Positions 1-8,107 of a DNA stretch of 37,841 nucleotides are shown piece after piece (position 1 is the stretch's first letter; every line of letters starts with the position of its first letter). This DNA comes from Sphaerobacteraceae bacterium (GTDB taxonomy: Bacteria; Chloroflexota; Chloroflexia; Thermomicrobiales; Thermomicrobiaceae). Made by a program: the position numbers and the translations under genes. A model generated the notes under the pieces. The model saw nothing but the letters and a program-made list of their open reading frames with translations, made no database searches and had not been told where the DNA came from. The stretch covers positions 1 to 37,841 of the forward strand of contig REEK01000086.1 in the NCBI GenBank assembly GCA_007695115.1, written 5' to 3'.

Positions 1-1
1 G

Positions 2-1663
2 CAGGATGCTCCGCACGTCCGTTACGCGGATGAGGCCTGGCGGATCGACTCCGCGTCGCCAATCCCGTATCTCGATATCGAGGCGCTCCTGCAGATTTCG
101 CGTGATGCGGGAGCGGACGCGATTCATCCGGGCTACGGGTTTCTCTCAGAGAATGCCGGCTTTGCCCGGGCCTGTGCCGACGCGGGAGTGACCTTTGTTG
201 GTCCGGGGCCGGAAGCGATCTCGGCCATGGGCGACAAGATTCAGGCCAGAGAGCTGGCCCGGCGGGCGGAGGTCCCGCTGGTGCCGGGTAGCGACGGCGC
301 CGTCGAGCCGGACGGACTGCAGCAGATCGCCGATTCGATCGGCTACCCGGTTGCGCTGAAGGCTTCCGCTGGTGGTGGCGGTCGAGGGTTCCGGGTCGCT
401 GGAAGCCCGGACGAGCTTGATGACGCACTGGCTGGAGCGACCGGAGAGGCCGAGCGCTACTTCGCCGATCGGCGGGTGTTCATCGAGCGATATCTCGAAG
501 CTCCGCGGCATGTCGAAATTCAGGTGCTAGCCGATTCGCACGGAACGGTTGTCGCGCTCGGCGAGCGGGACTGCTCGGTGCAGCGGAGGCATCAGAAGCT
601 GATCGAAGAGGCCCCATCTCCGGTGCTGTCCGATGAGCTCCGATCTCGAATGGAGCAGGCAGCCATCCAGCTGGCTCAGGCGGTCCAGTACGTGTCTGCC
701 GGGACCGTTGAGTTTCTGGTGGAGAACGACGAGTTCTTCTTCCTCGAGATGAACACCCGGATTCAGGTGGAGCATCCGGTTACAGAACTCATCACCGGGG
801 TCGATCTGGTTGCCGAACAGATCCGGATTGCCACTGGCGCGGAGATCTCGCCAGATTTCGGGCAGACCCGCACCGGCCACGCGATCGAATGCCGGATCAA
901 CGCCGAAGACGTTCAGGCAAATTTTCAGCCTGTCTCCGGGATGATCTCTGCCTGCACCATTCCGGGCGGCCCGGGAGTGCGGCTGGACGGAGTTATCGAA
1001 GCTGGAGGCGTGGTCTCCCCGAACTTCGACTCGCTGCTGGGCAAACTGGTGACCTGGGGCAGCGATCGCGATCAGGCTCTCCGACGCATGCGCCGGGCGC
1101 TCTCAGAACTCCAGATATCCGGGATTCCGACCACCACATCGTTCCACCGACAGGTGATGGCCCACCCGGTGTTCGAGAAGGGTACCTACGACACGCGATT
1201 CCTGGAGCGTTACCCGGAAGTGATCGAAGCGAGCTCGAAGATGGACGACATCGGGGCGCCGGTTGCGGCACAGAGCGCTGGGTCCGATGATGCCGAATCG
1301 GTTCGGGTCGAAGTTAATGGCCGGAGATTCGACGTTCGCGTCTTTCGGCCGCAGTCCGAATCGAAATCGAAACGCCCGCCAGCGCTCAGTGCCTCCCGCA
1401 GTACCGCGGCGATAGCGCCGGATGGGAGCGAGTCGATCGTCAGCCCGATCCAGGGGAAGGTTCTCTCCGTCGCAGTGGAAATTGGGGACGTTGTTCGAGC
1501 CGGGGACGTAATCTGTGTGGTCGAGGCGATGAAGATGGAGAACGAGATCAGTGCCGGACGCGATGGAACCGTGTCTCGTCTCGAAGTCGGGACTGGCGAA
1601 ACCGTCGAATCTGGAGCGCTGATTGCCATAATCGAGAGTGGAGAGGCCGCTGCCGACGATTGA
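2..1663 (+). CDS. Acyl-CoA carboxylase alpha chain (biotin carboxylase + biotin carrier), 5' partial
   Basis: The frame is open from the window edge, so the N-terminus (probably about 40 residues, including the usual RGEIA motif) lies outside. The visible 553 residues hold the biotin carboxylase N-domain (IHPGYGFLSEN), the ATP-grasp domain with the glycine-rich loop KASAGGGGRGFR and the signature EMNTRIQVEHPVTEL, the C-domain, a variable linker, and a biotinyl domain whose EAMKMEN motif puts the biotinylated lysine at visible residue 511. The protein carboxylates its own biotin with ATP and bicarbonate for transfer to an acyl-CoA (acetyl- or propionyl-CoA) by a separate beta subunit, not seen here. 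The BC-BCCP fusion is typical of actinobacterial and Chloroflexota acyl-CoA carboxylases; substrate cannot be told from this chain. A terminator follows, so it is transcriptionally separate from the division operon. Confidence 0.93.
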   Translation, partial: QDAPHVRYADEAWRIDSASPIPYLDIEALLQISRDAGADAIHPGYGFLSENAGFARACADAGVTFVGPGPEAISAMGDKIQARELARRAEVPLVPGSDGAVEPDGLQQIADSIGYPVALKASAGGGGRGFRVAGSPDELDDALAGATGEAERYFADRRVFIERYLEAPRHVEIQVLADSHGTVVALGERDCSVQRRHQKLIEEAPSPVLSDELRSRMEQAAIQLAQAVQYVSAGTVEFLVENDEFFFLEMNTRIQVEHPVTELITGVDLVAEQIRIATGAEISPDFGQTRTGHAIECRINAEDVQANFQPVSGMISACTIPGGPGVRLDGVIEAGGVVSPNFDSLLGKLVTWGSDRDQALRRMRRALSELQISGIPTTTSFHRQVMAHPVFEKGTYDTRFLERYPEVIEASSKMDDIGAPVAAQSAGSDDAESVRVEVNGRRFDVRVFRPQSESKSKRPPALSASRSTAAIAPDGSESIVSPIQGKVLSVAVEIGDVVRAGDVICVVEAMKMENEISAGRDGTVSRLEVGTGETVESGALIAIIESGEAAADD

Positions 1664-1703
1664 TCTTCCACCGCCCCACACTGCCCCACATTGACCTGAA
1701 ATT

Positions 1704-1731
1704 CGCCGGATCAATTTTGATCCGGCGTTTT
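1704..1731 (+). terminator. Intrinsic terminator after the carboxylase gene
   Basis: CGCCGGATCA and TGATCCGGCG form a perfect 10-bp stem around a short AT loop, followed directly by TTTT. It lies 40 bases after the carboxylase stop codon and before the division-cluster promoter. Confidence 0.85.
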
Positions 1732-1761
1732 CCCATTCCGCCGCATCAAACAGCAAATAAG

Positions 1762-1775
1762 CGAACGTACGTTCG
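1762..1775. promoter_or_regulatory. LexA (SOS) box-like perfect palindrome upstream of the dcw promoter
   Basis: CGAACGTACGTTCG is a perfect 14-bp palindrome that fits every position of the Gram-positive LexA/DinR consensus CGAACRNRYGTTYG. The left half is repeated at once as GAACGTAC at 1776-1783. It sits in the 330-bp gene-free stretch 1664-1993, 33 bases upstream of the candidate -35 of the mraZ promoter. The upstream gene is co-directional and has its own terminator, so the only promoter nearby that it could serve is that of the division cluster. The sequence match is direct; LexA binding is inference. Confidence 0.55.
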
Positions 1776-1808
1776 GAACGTACAGGCAATTAACGTGACA
1801 TAACTGCA

Positions 1809-1836
1809 TTGCTGAGAGGGTGTACGTATGTATAAT
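1809..1836 (+). promoter_or_regulatory. Promoter of the dcw (division and cell wall) cluster
   Basis: A perfect -10 hexamer TATAAT at 1831-1836 follows a weak -35 (TTGCTG, 1809-1814) with a 16-bp spacer. Transcription would start near 1843, inside the MraZ box array, leaving an untranslated leader of about 150 bases before mraZ. No convincing structure or ribosome-binding site for a leader peptide was seen in that leader. Confidence 0.75.
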
Positions 1837-1882
1837 GTGGATAACAGTGGGGGTGAGTGGGGATAAGTGGGGTCACTTGTGG
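1837..1882 (+). promoter_or_regulatory. MraZ operator: tandem GTGG/GTGGGG boxes at 10-bp spacing
   Basis: GTGG cores begin at 1837, 1847, 1857 and 1867, exactly one helical turn apart (units GTGGATAACA, GTGGGGGTGA, GTGGGGATAA, GTGGGGTCAC). A fifth core follows at 1879, 12 bp on. TGGG-type direct repeats of 10-bp period are the known target of MraZ, which autoregulates dcw transcription in E. coli and other bacteria. The first box touches the -10 hexamer and the array covers the predicted start site, so MraZ bound here should repress its own operon. Confidence 0.85.
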
Positions 1883-1993
1883 AAAACTCCCTACTCATTG
1901 GATGACGAGGAGGCCTGTCGAGCATCTGGCGCACGGTTGGCCGGACTCGAGAGGTTCGACATCTCTGGCAGACGATAACAGGGGGCGGAAGCG

Positions 1994-2422
1994 GTGTTTC
2001 TCGGACGGTACTCACACAACGTGGATACCAAAGGACGTCTGGCCATCCCGGCCAGATTCCGGGATGCGCTGGGTTCCGAGGTCGTGATCACCCGGGGGAT
2101 CGATCGCTGCCTCTCTCTGTATCCGATGGAGGCGTGGGAACCTCTTGCCGAGAAGGTCTCGGCACTGTCGATAAGTGATCCTGATGCTCGAACATTCCGG
2201 AGAATGGTCTTTGCCGAAGCATCGTATCTCGATGTTGATCGCCAGGGACGAATTCTTCTCCCGGCCGACCTCCGACAGTACGCCCACATCGATCGCGAGG
2301 CGACGGTGGTTGGCGTCCACTCCTACATCGAGCTCTGGAGCCCGGAGCGCTGGGATACCCAGTCTCAGGTGATGGACGAAGAGGCATCGAGCATTGCCGA
2401 GCGACTGGCGGAGTTCATCTAG
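1994..2422 (+). CDS. mraZ: Transcriptional regulator MraZ
   Basis: 142 residues with a GTG start. Two AbrB/SpoVT-like half-domains each carry the MraZ signature: DTKGRLAIPARFRD near residues 11-24 and DRQGRILLPADLRQ near 78-91. The N-terminal FLGRYSHNVD is characteristic. MraZ forms ring-shaped oligomers that bind the TGGG repeats in front of its own gene and tune expression of the division and cell-wall cluster. The matching operator array is directly upstream. It is the first gene of the operon, and its stop codon abuts the rsmH ribosome-binding site. Confidence 0.95.
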   Translation: MFLGRYSHNVDTKGRLAIPARFRDALGSEVVITRGIDRCLSLYPMEAWEPLAEKVSALSISDPDARTFRRMVFAEASYLDVDRQGRILLPADLRQYAHIDREATVVGVHSYIELWSPERWDTQSQVMDEEASSIAERLAEFI

Positions 2423-2431
2423 GTGGTTACC

Positions 2432-3388
2432 GTGACGAACATCGGCCCCGACACCGGCCCAGACAAATCAGGACACGCGTCAGTTCTGCTGACCGAGACG
2501 GTCGAACTGCTCGACGTGGGTCCCGGCGGTCGATACATTGATTGCACTTTCGGTGGGGGCGGGCATAGTCGGGAAGTGCTCCGCCGGTCGAGCCCGGATG
2601 GACAGATCCTTGCCTTCGATGCCGACCCGGCCGCGAAATCCCGGGCAGCGATAGTGCAGTCTGAGTTTCCCGGGCGATTGACACTGGTACAGGCAAATTT
2701 CGCCCAGTTGGCGGAGGTTGCCCGCTCAAAGAGTTTCGTTGATGTGGACGGCATCATGTTTGATCTCGGTCTGTCTTCATTTCAATTCGACGAGCATGAC
2801 CGCGGGTTTTCGATTCACTCGGATGCCCGCCTCGACATGCGTCTCGATCCAGATGCCGACGGACCAACGGCCTGGGACATCGTCAATACCTGGGAAGCCG
2901 ACGACATCGCCAATGTGATCTTCCAGTACGGAGACGAGCGACGGTCCCGGAAGATTGCCCGCTTCATTGTCGATCGACGACCGATCGAGACCAATCTGGA
3001 GCTTGCCAGTGTCGTCGAAGCAGCCGTGGGTGGACGTCGTGGAGCGCGGATTCATCCGGCCACAAAAACCTTTCAGGCGATACGCATTGCCGTCAACGAT
3101 GAACTCGGGGCACTTCGCACTGCTCTATCCGATGCGGTGGAACTGACTCGCCCTGGAGGACGCATTGCCGTGATCGCCTTTCACTCACTCGAAGACCGCA
3201 TCGTCAAGCAGTTTTTTCACCAGGAGGCGCGCGATTGCATCTGCCCGGCCTCTTTTCCTGTCTGTAACTGTGACCACAAGTCAACATTACGTCGAGTGAC
3301 TCGCGGCGGAATTACGCCCGGTGACGAAGAACAGCAAGAGAACCCGCGTAGTCGGAGCGCACGACTACGAGTTGCGGAGCGCATCTGA
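2432..3388 (+). CDS. rsmH: 16S rRNA (cytosine(1402)-N4)-methyltransferase RsmH (MraW)
   Basis: About 318 residues. It methylates N4 of C1402 in the 16S rRNA P-site with S-adenosylmethionine. The SAM loop TFGGGGHS, the central DLGLSSFQFD motif, GRIAVIAFHSLEDR, and the C-terminal PRSRSARLRVAER are all family hallmarks. I chose the GTG at 2432 because AGGTGG (2421-2426, overlapping the mraZ stop) is spaced 5 bases from it. A GTG directly after the mraZ stop (2423) is in frame but lacks a ribosome-binding site. The end overlaps ftsL by one base (TGATG), consistent with coupled translation. Confidence 0.94.
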   Translation: MTNIGPDTGPDKSGHASVLLTETVELLDVGPGGRYIDCTFGGGGHSREVLRRSSPDGQILAFDADPAAKSRAAIVQSEFPGRLTLVQANFAQLAEVARSKSFVDVDGIMFDLGLSSFQFDEHDRGFSIHSDARLDMRLDPDADGPTAWDIVNTWEADDIANVIFQYGDERRSRKIARFIVDRRPIETNLELASVVEAAVGGRRGARIHPATKTFQAIRIAVNDELGALRTALSDAVELTRPGGRIAVIAFHSLEDRIVKQFFHQEARDCICPASFPVCNCDHKSTLRRVTRGGITPGDEEQQENPRSRSARLRVAERI

Positions 3389-3894
3389 TGAGCACTCTGA
3401 CACAGGGGCAACGCGCACAGGCAGCACGGCGTGAGCGTGAACAGGCCCGAGCGCAACCGGTGGCGCCGAAGCGCCCATACATCATCATCAACGGCGCGAC
3501 GATGGTTGCCATCGCCGCAATTGCGCTGACTTTGATTGGAATCCTCTATCTGGTTCAGACCAGTCAGGTCGCTCAGCTCGGGTATGACCTCAGTCGTTTG
3601 CAGACCCAGCGAGATGCGGCGACGCTGGAGATCTCCGAACTCGAATACGAGATTGCCCGGTATGAGTCGCTACAGACTGTTGAAGAGGTCGCCACTAGCC
3701 AGCTCGGAATGACGCCGTTGTCAAACTACGCATTCATCGATCTGCGGATGCCCGAGCAGCGAAACCTGACCATCCCTCCTGTTTCCGAACCGGAGTCGCA
3801 GACGTTCTTCGAGCGAATTTTCGATGCCGTTCTCGGAGTTGGATCAGCCGAGTCCGAACGAGTCGACATGACACAGTACACGTTGGGTGAGTAA
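3388..3894 (+). CDS. ftsL: Cell division protein FtsL-like
   Basis: 168 residues with bitopic membrane topology. An Arg/Gln-rich cytoplasmic N-terminus of about 30 residues is followed by one transmembrane helix (about residues 33-53). After it comes a heptad-rich stretch (LGYDLSRLQTQRDAATLEIS and onward) ending in the short A..QLGM motif seen at the end of FtsL/DivIC coiled coils, and then a roughly 60-residue extracytoplasmic tail. FtsL pairs with FtsQ/DivIB in the divisome and links it to the FtsW-FtsI synthase. Sequence conservation in this family is poor, so the call rests on topology, the LGM motif and the position between rsmH and ftsI. Confidence 0.85.
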   Translation: MSTLTQGQRAQAARREREQARAQPVAPKRPYIIINGATMVAIAAIALTLIGILYLVQTSQVAQLGYDLSRLQTQRDAATLEISELEYEIARYESLQTVEEVATSQLGMTPLSNYAFIDLRMPEQRNLTIPPVSEPESQTFFERIFDAVLGVGSAESERVDMTQYTLGE

Positions 3895-3900
3895 ACAGGT

Positions 3901-5616
3901 ATGGACGCAGTCAACGACATTCCGAGAAGCAGAATCATCATCCTGCTTGTCGCCTTCATCCTCTTCTCGATGGCGGTTGGCTACCGGGTGTTCTCGTTCC
4001 AGATCGTTCATGGTCTGGATCTGACCGAGCAGGCGCAACAGTTCCGGTTTCGGGAAGATGTGGTGCCGGCTGAGCGGGGCGATATCCTCGATCGACGCGG
4101 CCGGAAGCTGGCCACGAACGTCCCCGCAGACCGGATCTCAGTGATCGTTCATCAGCTGGACGACCCGGACGATACGGCGCGGGAACTGGCCCAGATCATC
4201 AATCGGGATGAGGACGAAATCCTGGAAGCGATTAGCCATCCGGATCGTGAGTGGGTGGTGCTTCAGCGTCGCTTGTCTCCGGAAGCGTCCCAGCAGGTCG
4301 AATCGCTGGATATGGAGGGGATTGTCCTCGACCCTGAGCCCCGGCGAACCTATCCGATGGGGAATTTCGCTTCGCAAGTGCTGGGCTTCGTCAACTTCGA
4401 CTATGAGGGCTCGTATGGAGTCGAGGGCGCCTACCATAGCCTGATTGCCGGAGAGCCGGGCCATCTGATCGGTGAGCGAGACGGAGCCGGGAATGTCATC
4501 GCACTGGGCCACTCCACCTGGGACCCTGCCCAGGATGGTGCAGATCTCGTGTTATCGATCGACAGTTCAGTACAGCGGATCGTCGAGGAAGTTCTCAGGG
4601 AGACGATCGAAGACATGGACGCGTCCGGGGGGACGATCATCGTACAGAACCCGCAGACCGGCGCGATTCTCGGGATGGCCAGCCATCCGGGATACGATCC
4701 GAACGAGTTCAATCAAGTTCAGGACGCCCAGCTTTTCGGGAATCCGGCGATCTCCAATGTCTACGAACCGGGTTCGACGATGAAGGCGCTGGTGATGGCC
4801 ATCGGTCTGGAGACGGGGGCCGTGGCGGCGGACACTGTTCATCCCGGCGGTCCCTATCGTGAGCTTCCCGGTGGTGAGCGTGTCTATAACGCGACGCTCA
4901 TGGATTTTGGTCCAGAATCGATGACTGAGGTGCTGGTTCACTCCAGCAATGTCGGGGCAATGTATGTGGCCGAGCAGCTCGGAGAGGATGATCTCTACCG
5001 TGGGCTTACCGCCTTCGGCTTTGGTGACCAGACCGGCATCGATCTCTCCGGGGAAGAGTCTGGACTGTTCCCGCTTCCCGGTGATCCCAACTGGTACCTG
5101 ACCAACCTGTACACCAACTCGTTCGGGCAGGGTATGGCGGTCACTCCACTGCAGCTCATCAATGCGATCTCGGCGGTGGGGAACGGTGGGCAATTGCTGA
5201 CGCCGTATCTGGTGGAGGAAATCCGGCATCCAGATGGACAGGTCGAGCAAACCGAGCCGGAGGTGATACGTGATGTCATCTCACCCGAAACGGCGCAGGC
5301 AGTCAATCAGATGATGACGACGACGGTGGACTCAGCCCAACGGGTGTACGGCGTTCCCGGTTATCAGATTGCCGCCAAGACCGGAACCGCGCAGATTCCG
5401 GGGGTTGACGGAGGGTACGAACCGGGTGCGACCATCGGCTCGATCGTCGGGTTCGGGCCATCGGACGATCCGCAATTTTCGGTACTGGTGAAGATCGATC
5501 GTCCACAGGAGTCACAGTGGGGTGAGCGCGCCGCTGGGCCGGCATTCCAGGAGATTTTTGAAGAGTTGTTCCTGTTGTACGGCATTCCTCCGAGCGATCC
5601 GGATCAGGTACGATAG
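3901..5616 (+). CDS. ftsI: Division-specific class B penicillin-binding protein (FtsI/PBP2-like transpeptidase)
   Basis: 571 residues. There is an N-terminal signal anchor (about residues 11-31), then the PBP dimerization domain (AERGDILDRRGRKLA), and then a transpeptidase domain with all three active-site motifs: STMK (nucleophile Ser292, Lys295), SSN at 348-350 and KTG at 493-495. It cross-links septal peptidoglycan in partnership with FtsW. The chain ends soon after the transpeptidase domain, with no PASTA repeats. In most clusters murE follows this gene; here only 57 bases without an ORF separate it from murF. Confidence 0.94.
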   Translation: MDAVNDIPRSRIIILLVAFILFSMAVGYRVFSFQIVHGLDLTEQAQQFRFREDVVPAERGDILDRRGRKLATNVPADRISVIVHQLDDPDDTARELAQIINRDEDEILEAISHPDREWVVLQRRLSPEASQQVESLDMEGIVLDPEPRRTYPMGNFASQVLGFVNFDYEGSYGVEGAYHSLIAGEPGHLIGERDGAGNVIALGHSTWDPAQDGADLVLSIDSSVQRIVEEVLRETIEDMDASGGTIIVQNPQTGAILGMASHPGYDPNEFNQVQDAQLFGNPAISNVYEPGSTMKALVMAIGLETGAVAADTVHPGGPYRELPGGERVYNATLMDFGPESMTEVLVHSSNVGAMYVAEQLGEDDLYRGLTAFGFGDQTGIDLSGEESGLFPLPGDPNWYLTNLYTNSFGQGMAVTPLQLINAISAVGNGGQLLTPYLVEEIRHPDGQVEQTEPEVIRDVISPETAQAVNQMMTTTVDSAQRVYGVPGYQIAAKTGTAQIPGVDGGYEPGATIGSIVGFGPSDDPQFSVLVKIDRPQESQWGERAAGPAFQEIFEELFLLYGIPPSDPDQVR

Positions 5617-5673
5617 GCGATTCTGGGCCCGTCCAGTATGTGAGATGCAACGACCAGGAGAACGGAGACGCAC

Positions 5674-7065
5674 GTGATAACACTCCGGGATGTTCTCGAG
5701 GGGACACAGGGGAGAATCCATGGAGATGTCCCGCAGGACCTGATGTTCAGTCATGTCTGCCATGATTCTCGTCAGGTCCGGCCCGGCGATCTCTTCATTG
5801 CCATCGTCGGACCGAACTTCGATGGACATGACTTTGTGGCGGATGCGAAAGCAAAGGGTGCGATCGCGGCGCTGGTTTCTGAGACCGGCCTGTCGAAGGC
5901 CACTGATGCAGGGGTTCACCTGATCGTAGTGGAAGATACCGGCCTCGCCCTTCAGCGGTTGGCCGCCTACTGGCGCACGCTCTTCGACGTGTCGGTTATC
6001 GGCGTGACCGGGAGCATGGGAAAATCGAGCGTCAAGGAGGTCATCGCCTCGGTTCTGGCACAGAATTTTTCGGTTATTCGTGCCCGCGCCAGCTACAACA
6101 ACGAGATCGGCATGCCGCTGACATTGATGGAGGTCAATCCGGACACCGAGGCCGCAGTGCTGGAGTTCGGTGGAGCGTATCGGTTCGGCGAGATCACCGA
6201 GCTTGCCGACATCGCGCGGCCTACTGTTGGGGTGGTGACCAATGTCAGCCACTCACACCTCCAACGCATGGGCAGTCTTGAAGCGATCGCAGAGACCAAA
6301 GCGGAGCTGCCGCGGTCTCTCCCGGCGGATGGCGTGGCGATCCTCAACGGTGACGACTTCCGGGTGCGGGCGATGGCCGATGAGTCCCCAGCTCCGGTCG
6401 TGTTCTATGGTTTGGCACCGGACTGCGAAGTCCGGGCGAAGGATGTGGAGAGTCACGGGCTGGATGGAATTTCCTTCACCCTGGTGATGGACGGCGATGA
6501 ACAGCACCTCAATGTCCCACTTATCGGGGCGCACAGCGTCCACACCGTGCTGGCCGCCATCGCGGTCGGTCGATGGTTCGGTATGGGTCTGGATCAGATG
6601 ATTCCGGGTTTCGAGGATTCTGCGATTCAGCTGCGACTGCTCACCCTGCCGGGGATCAACCGGTCAACGATCATCGATGACACCTACAATGCCAATCCCA
6701 CATCATGTCTGGCTGCTCTCAATCTGCTGGCCGAGCTCGATGCGAACCGCAAGGTCGCGATATTTGGCGACATTCTGGAGCTGGGCGAATTCGAAGATGA
6801 GGGGCACCGCATCGTTGGACGGCGATCGGCGTCGGTGGTCCAGCAGTTGATCAGTGTCGGAGATAAAGCGCGCATCATCACCGATGCAGCGATCGACAGT
6901 GGCATGAGCCAGGATCAGGTCATCGCGTTCGAATCCAAAGACACCGCGATCGAGCAGTTGCCGTCGCTCATCCAGCCGGGTGATTTCGTTCTGGTAAAGG
7001 GTTCGCGTGGGGTCAAAATGGAGGACGTTGTGTCTGCGCTCCGTGACGGGTCGCGCCCAGCATGA
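5674..7065 (+). CDS. murF: UDP-N-acetylmuramoyl-tripeptide--D-alanyl-D-alanine ligase MurF
   Basis: 463 residues with a GTG start preceded by GGAGA. A Mur ligase with an N-terminal substrate domain (DSRQVRPGDLFIA), the P-loop GSMGKSS (113-119), the MurF-type YNNEIGMPLT, and the C-terminal DDTYNANPTS, which separates MurF from MurE (which has DNPR). It adds D-Ala-D-Ala to the UDP-MurNAc-tripeptide in the cytoplasm. The stop overlaps the mraY start (ATGATG). It is the only tripeptide- or dipeptide-adding ligase in this run, so murE must be elsewhere. Confidence 0.93.
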   Translation: MITLRDVLEGTQGRIHGDVPQDLMFSHVCHDSRQVRPGDLFIAIVGPNFDGHDFVADAKAKGAIAALVSETGLSKATDAGVHLIVVEDTGLALQRLAAYWRTLFDVSVIGVTGSMGKSSVKEVIASVLAQNFSVIRARASYNNEIGMPLTLMEVNPDTEAAVLEFGGAYRFGEITELADIARPTVGVVTNVSHSHLQRMGSLEAIAETKAELPRSLPADGVAILNGDDFRVRAMADESPAPVVFYGLAPDCEVRAKDVESHGLDGISFTLVMDGDEQHLNVPLIGAHSVHTVLAAIAVGRWFGMGLDQMIPGFEDSAIQLRLLTLPGINRSTIIDDTYNANPTSCLAALNLLAELDANRKVAIFGDILELGEFEDEGHRIVGRRSASVVQQLISVGDKARIITDAAIDSGMSQDQVIAFESKDTAIEQLPSLIQPGDFVLVKGSRGVKMEDVVSALRDGSRPA

Positions 7066-8099
7066 TGCCTATTCTTACCAGCCTTCCGCTACTCTTCAAC
7101 ATTATCGAAGACAGCATCATGCCCAGCGGGCATATCGACAATCTGGCTGTCTCGATGGCGCTCTCAACTCTGGCGTTCGTCTTCGTTCTGCTGGTGGGAA
7201 GACCGTATATCGAGTTTCTCCGCCGGAACAAGGTGGGCAAGCAGATACGCATCGAAGAGCCGGAAGGCCACTCCAGCAAGACCGGGACGCCAACGATGGG
7301 CGGCCTGATGATCACGATTCCGGTGATCATTCTGACGCTGGCTTTCAATCTCTCTGGACGGTTGTCCATGCTTCTGCCGCTCGGCGTATTGATCGGCACC
7401 GCGATTCTGGGGGCGGTGGATGACCGCATGAACCTGGTCGGTGGCTCCAAGACCGGGATGACGGCCCGCTTCAAGATGGCATGGTTGCTCCTGTTTTCGA
7501 TGATCACCGCAGTGATCCTGCACTTCCCACTTGAACTGTCGGCGATGAACATTCCGTTTCTCGGTCGGCTGGAGCTCGGCCTGTTCTATATCCCGATCGC
7601 GATCTTCGTGATTGCCGGGACGGCAAACGCCGTCAATCTGACGGATGGGCTCGATGCGCTGGCCGGCGGGACCGCTGCGGTTGCGTTCACGGCCTTCGGC
7701 ATCATTGCGTTCCTGCAGGGGCAGGTCCACGTTGTCACCTTCTGTTTTGCGATGGCGGGTGCCATTCTCGGGTTCTTGTGGTTCAACGCGCACCCCGCGC
7801 AGGTGTTCATGGGTGACACTGGCTCGCTATCGCTTGGCGCAGCACTGGCAACGGCGGCGTTCATGACCGGGCAGTGGTTGTTGCTGCCGGTGGTGGGATT
7901 CGTCTTCGTTGCAGTCACGTTGTCAGTGATCCTGCAGGTCGGGTATTTCAAGATGACCGGAGGAAAGCGGCTGTTCCGAATGGCGCCGCTGCACCTGCAT
8001 TTCGAACTCAAGGGATGGTCTGAGACACAGATCACGATCCGGTTCTGGTTGATCGGTATGCTTGCCGGCTTGCTCGGCGTTGCACTGGCAATGGTATAG
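7062..8099 (+). CDS. mraY: Phospho-N-acetylmuramoyl-pentapeptide transferase MraY
   Basis: 345 residues and about ten hydrophobic helices. Family marks are GTPTMGGL near the N-terminus, the DDR of the first aspartate motif (GAVDDRMN), NAVNLTDGLDGLA-like NAVNLTDGLDAL, GFLWFNAHPAQVFMGDTGSLSLG, and the C-terminal APLHLHFELKGWSE. It transfers phospho-MurNAc-pentapeptide to undecaprenyl phosphate, giving lipid I, at the inner face of the membrane. The start overlaps the murF stop. A second ATG at 7119, 19 codons in, is a possible alternative start. Confidence 0.95.
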   Translation: MMPILTSLPLLFNIIEDSIMPSGHIDNLAVSMALSTLAFVFVLLVGRPYIEFLRRNKVGKQIRIEEPEGHSSKTGTPTMGGLMITIPVIILTLAFNLSGRLSMLLPLGVLIGTAILGAVDDRMNLVGGSKTGMTARFKMAWLLLFSMITAVILHFPLELSAMNIPFLGRLELGLFYIPIAIFVIAGTANAVNLTDGLDALAGGTAAVAFTAFGIIAFLQGQVHVVTFCFAMAGAILGFLWFNAHPAQVFMGDTGSLSLGAALATAAFMTGQWLLLPVVGFVFVAVTLSVILQVGYFKMTGGKRLFRMAPLHLHFELKGWSETQITIRFWLIGMLAGLLGVALAMV

Positions 8100-8107
8100 G
8101 GAGCGAT

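Noticed and set aside
1857-2087. A leader ORF overlapping the start of mraZ
   Set aside because: No ribosome-binding site before its start codons, and it shares most of its length with mraZ in another frame.
5674-7065. Reading the murF gene as murE
   Set aside because: The C-terminal DDTYNANPTS is MurF-type and the MurE DNPR motif is absent.
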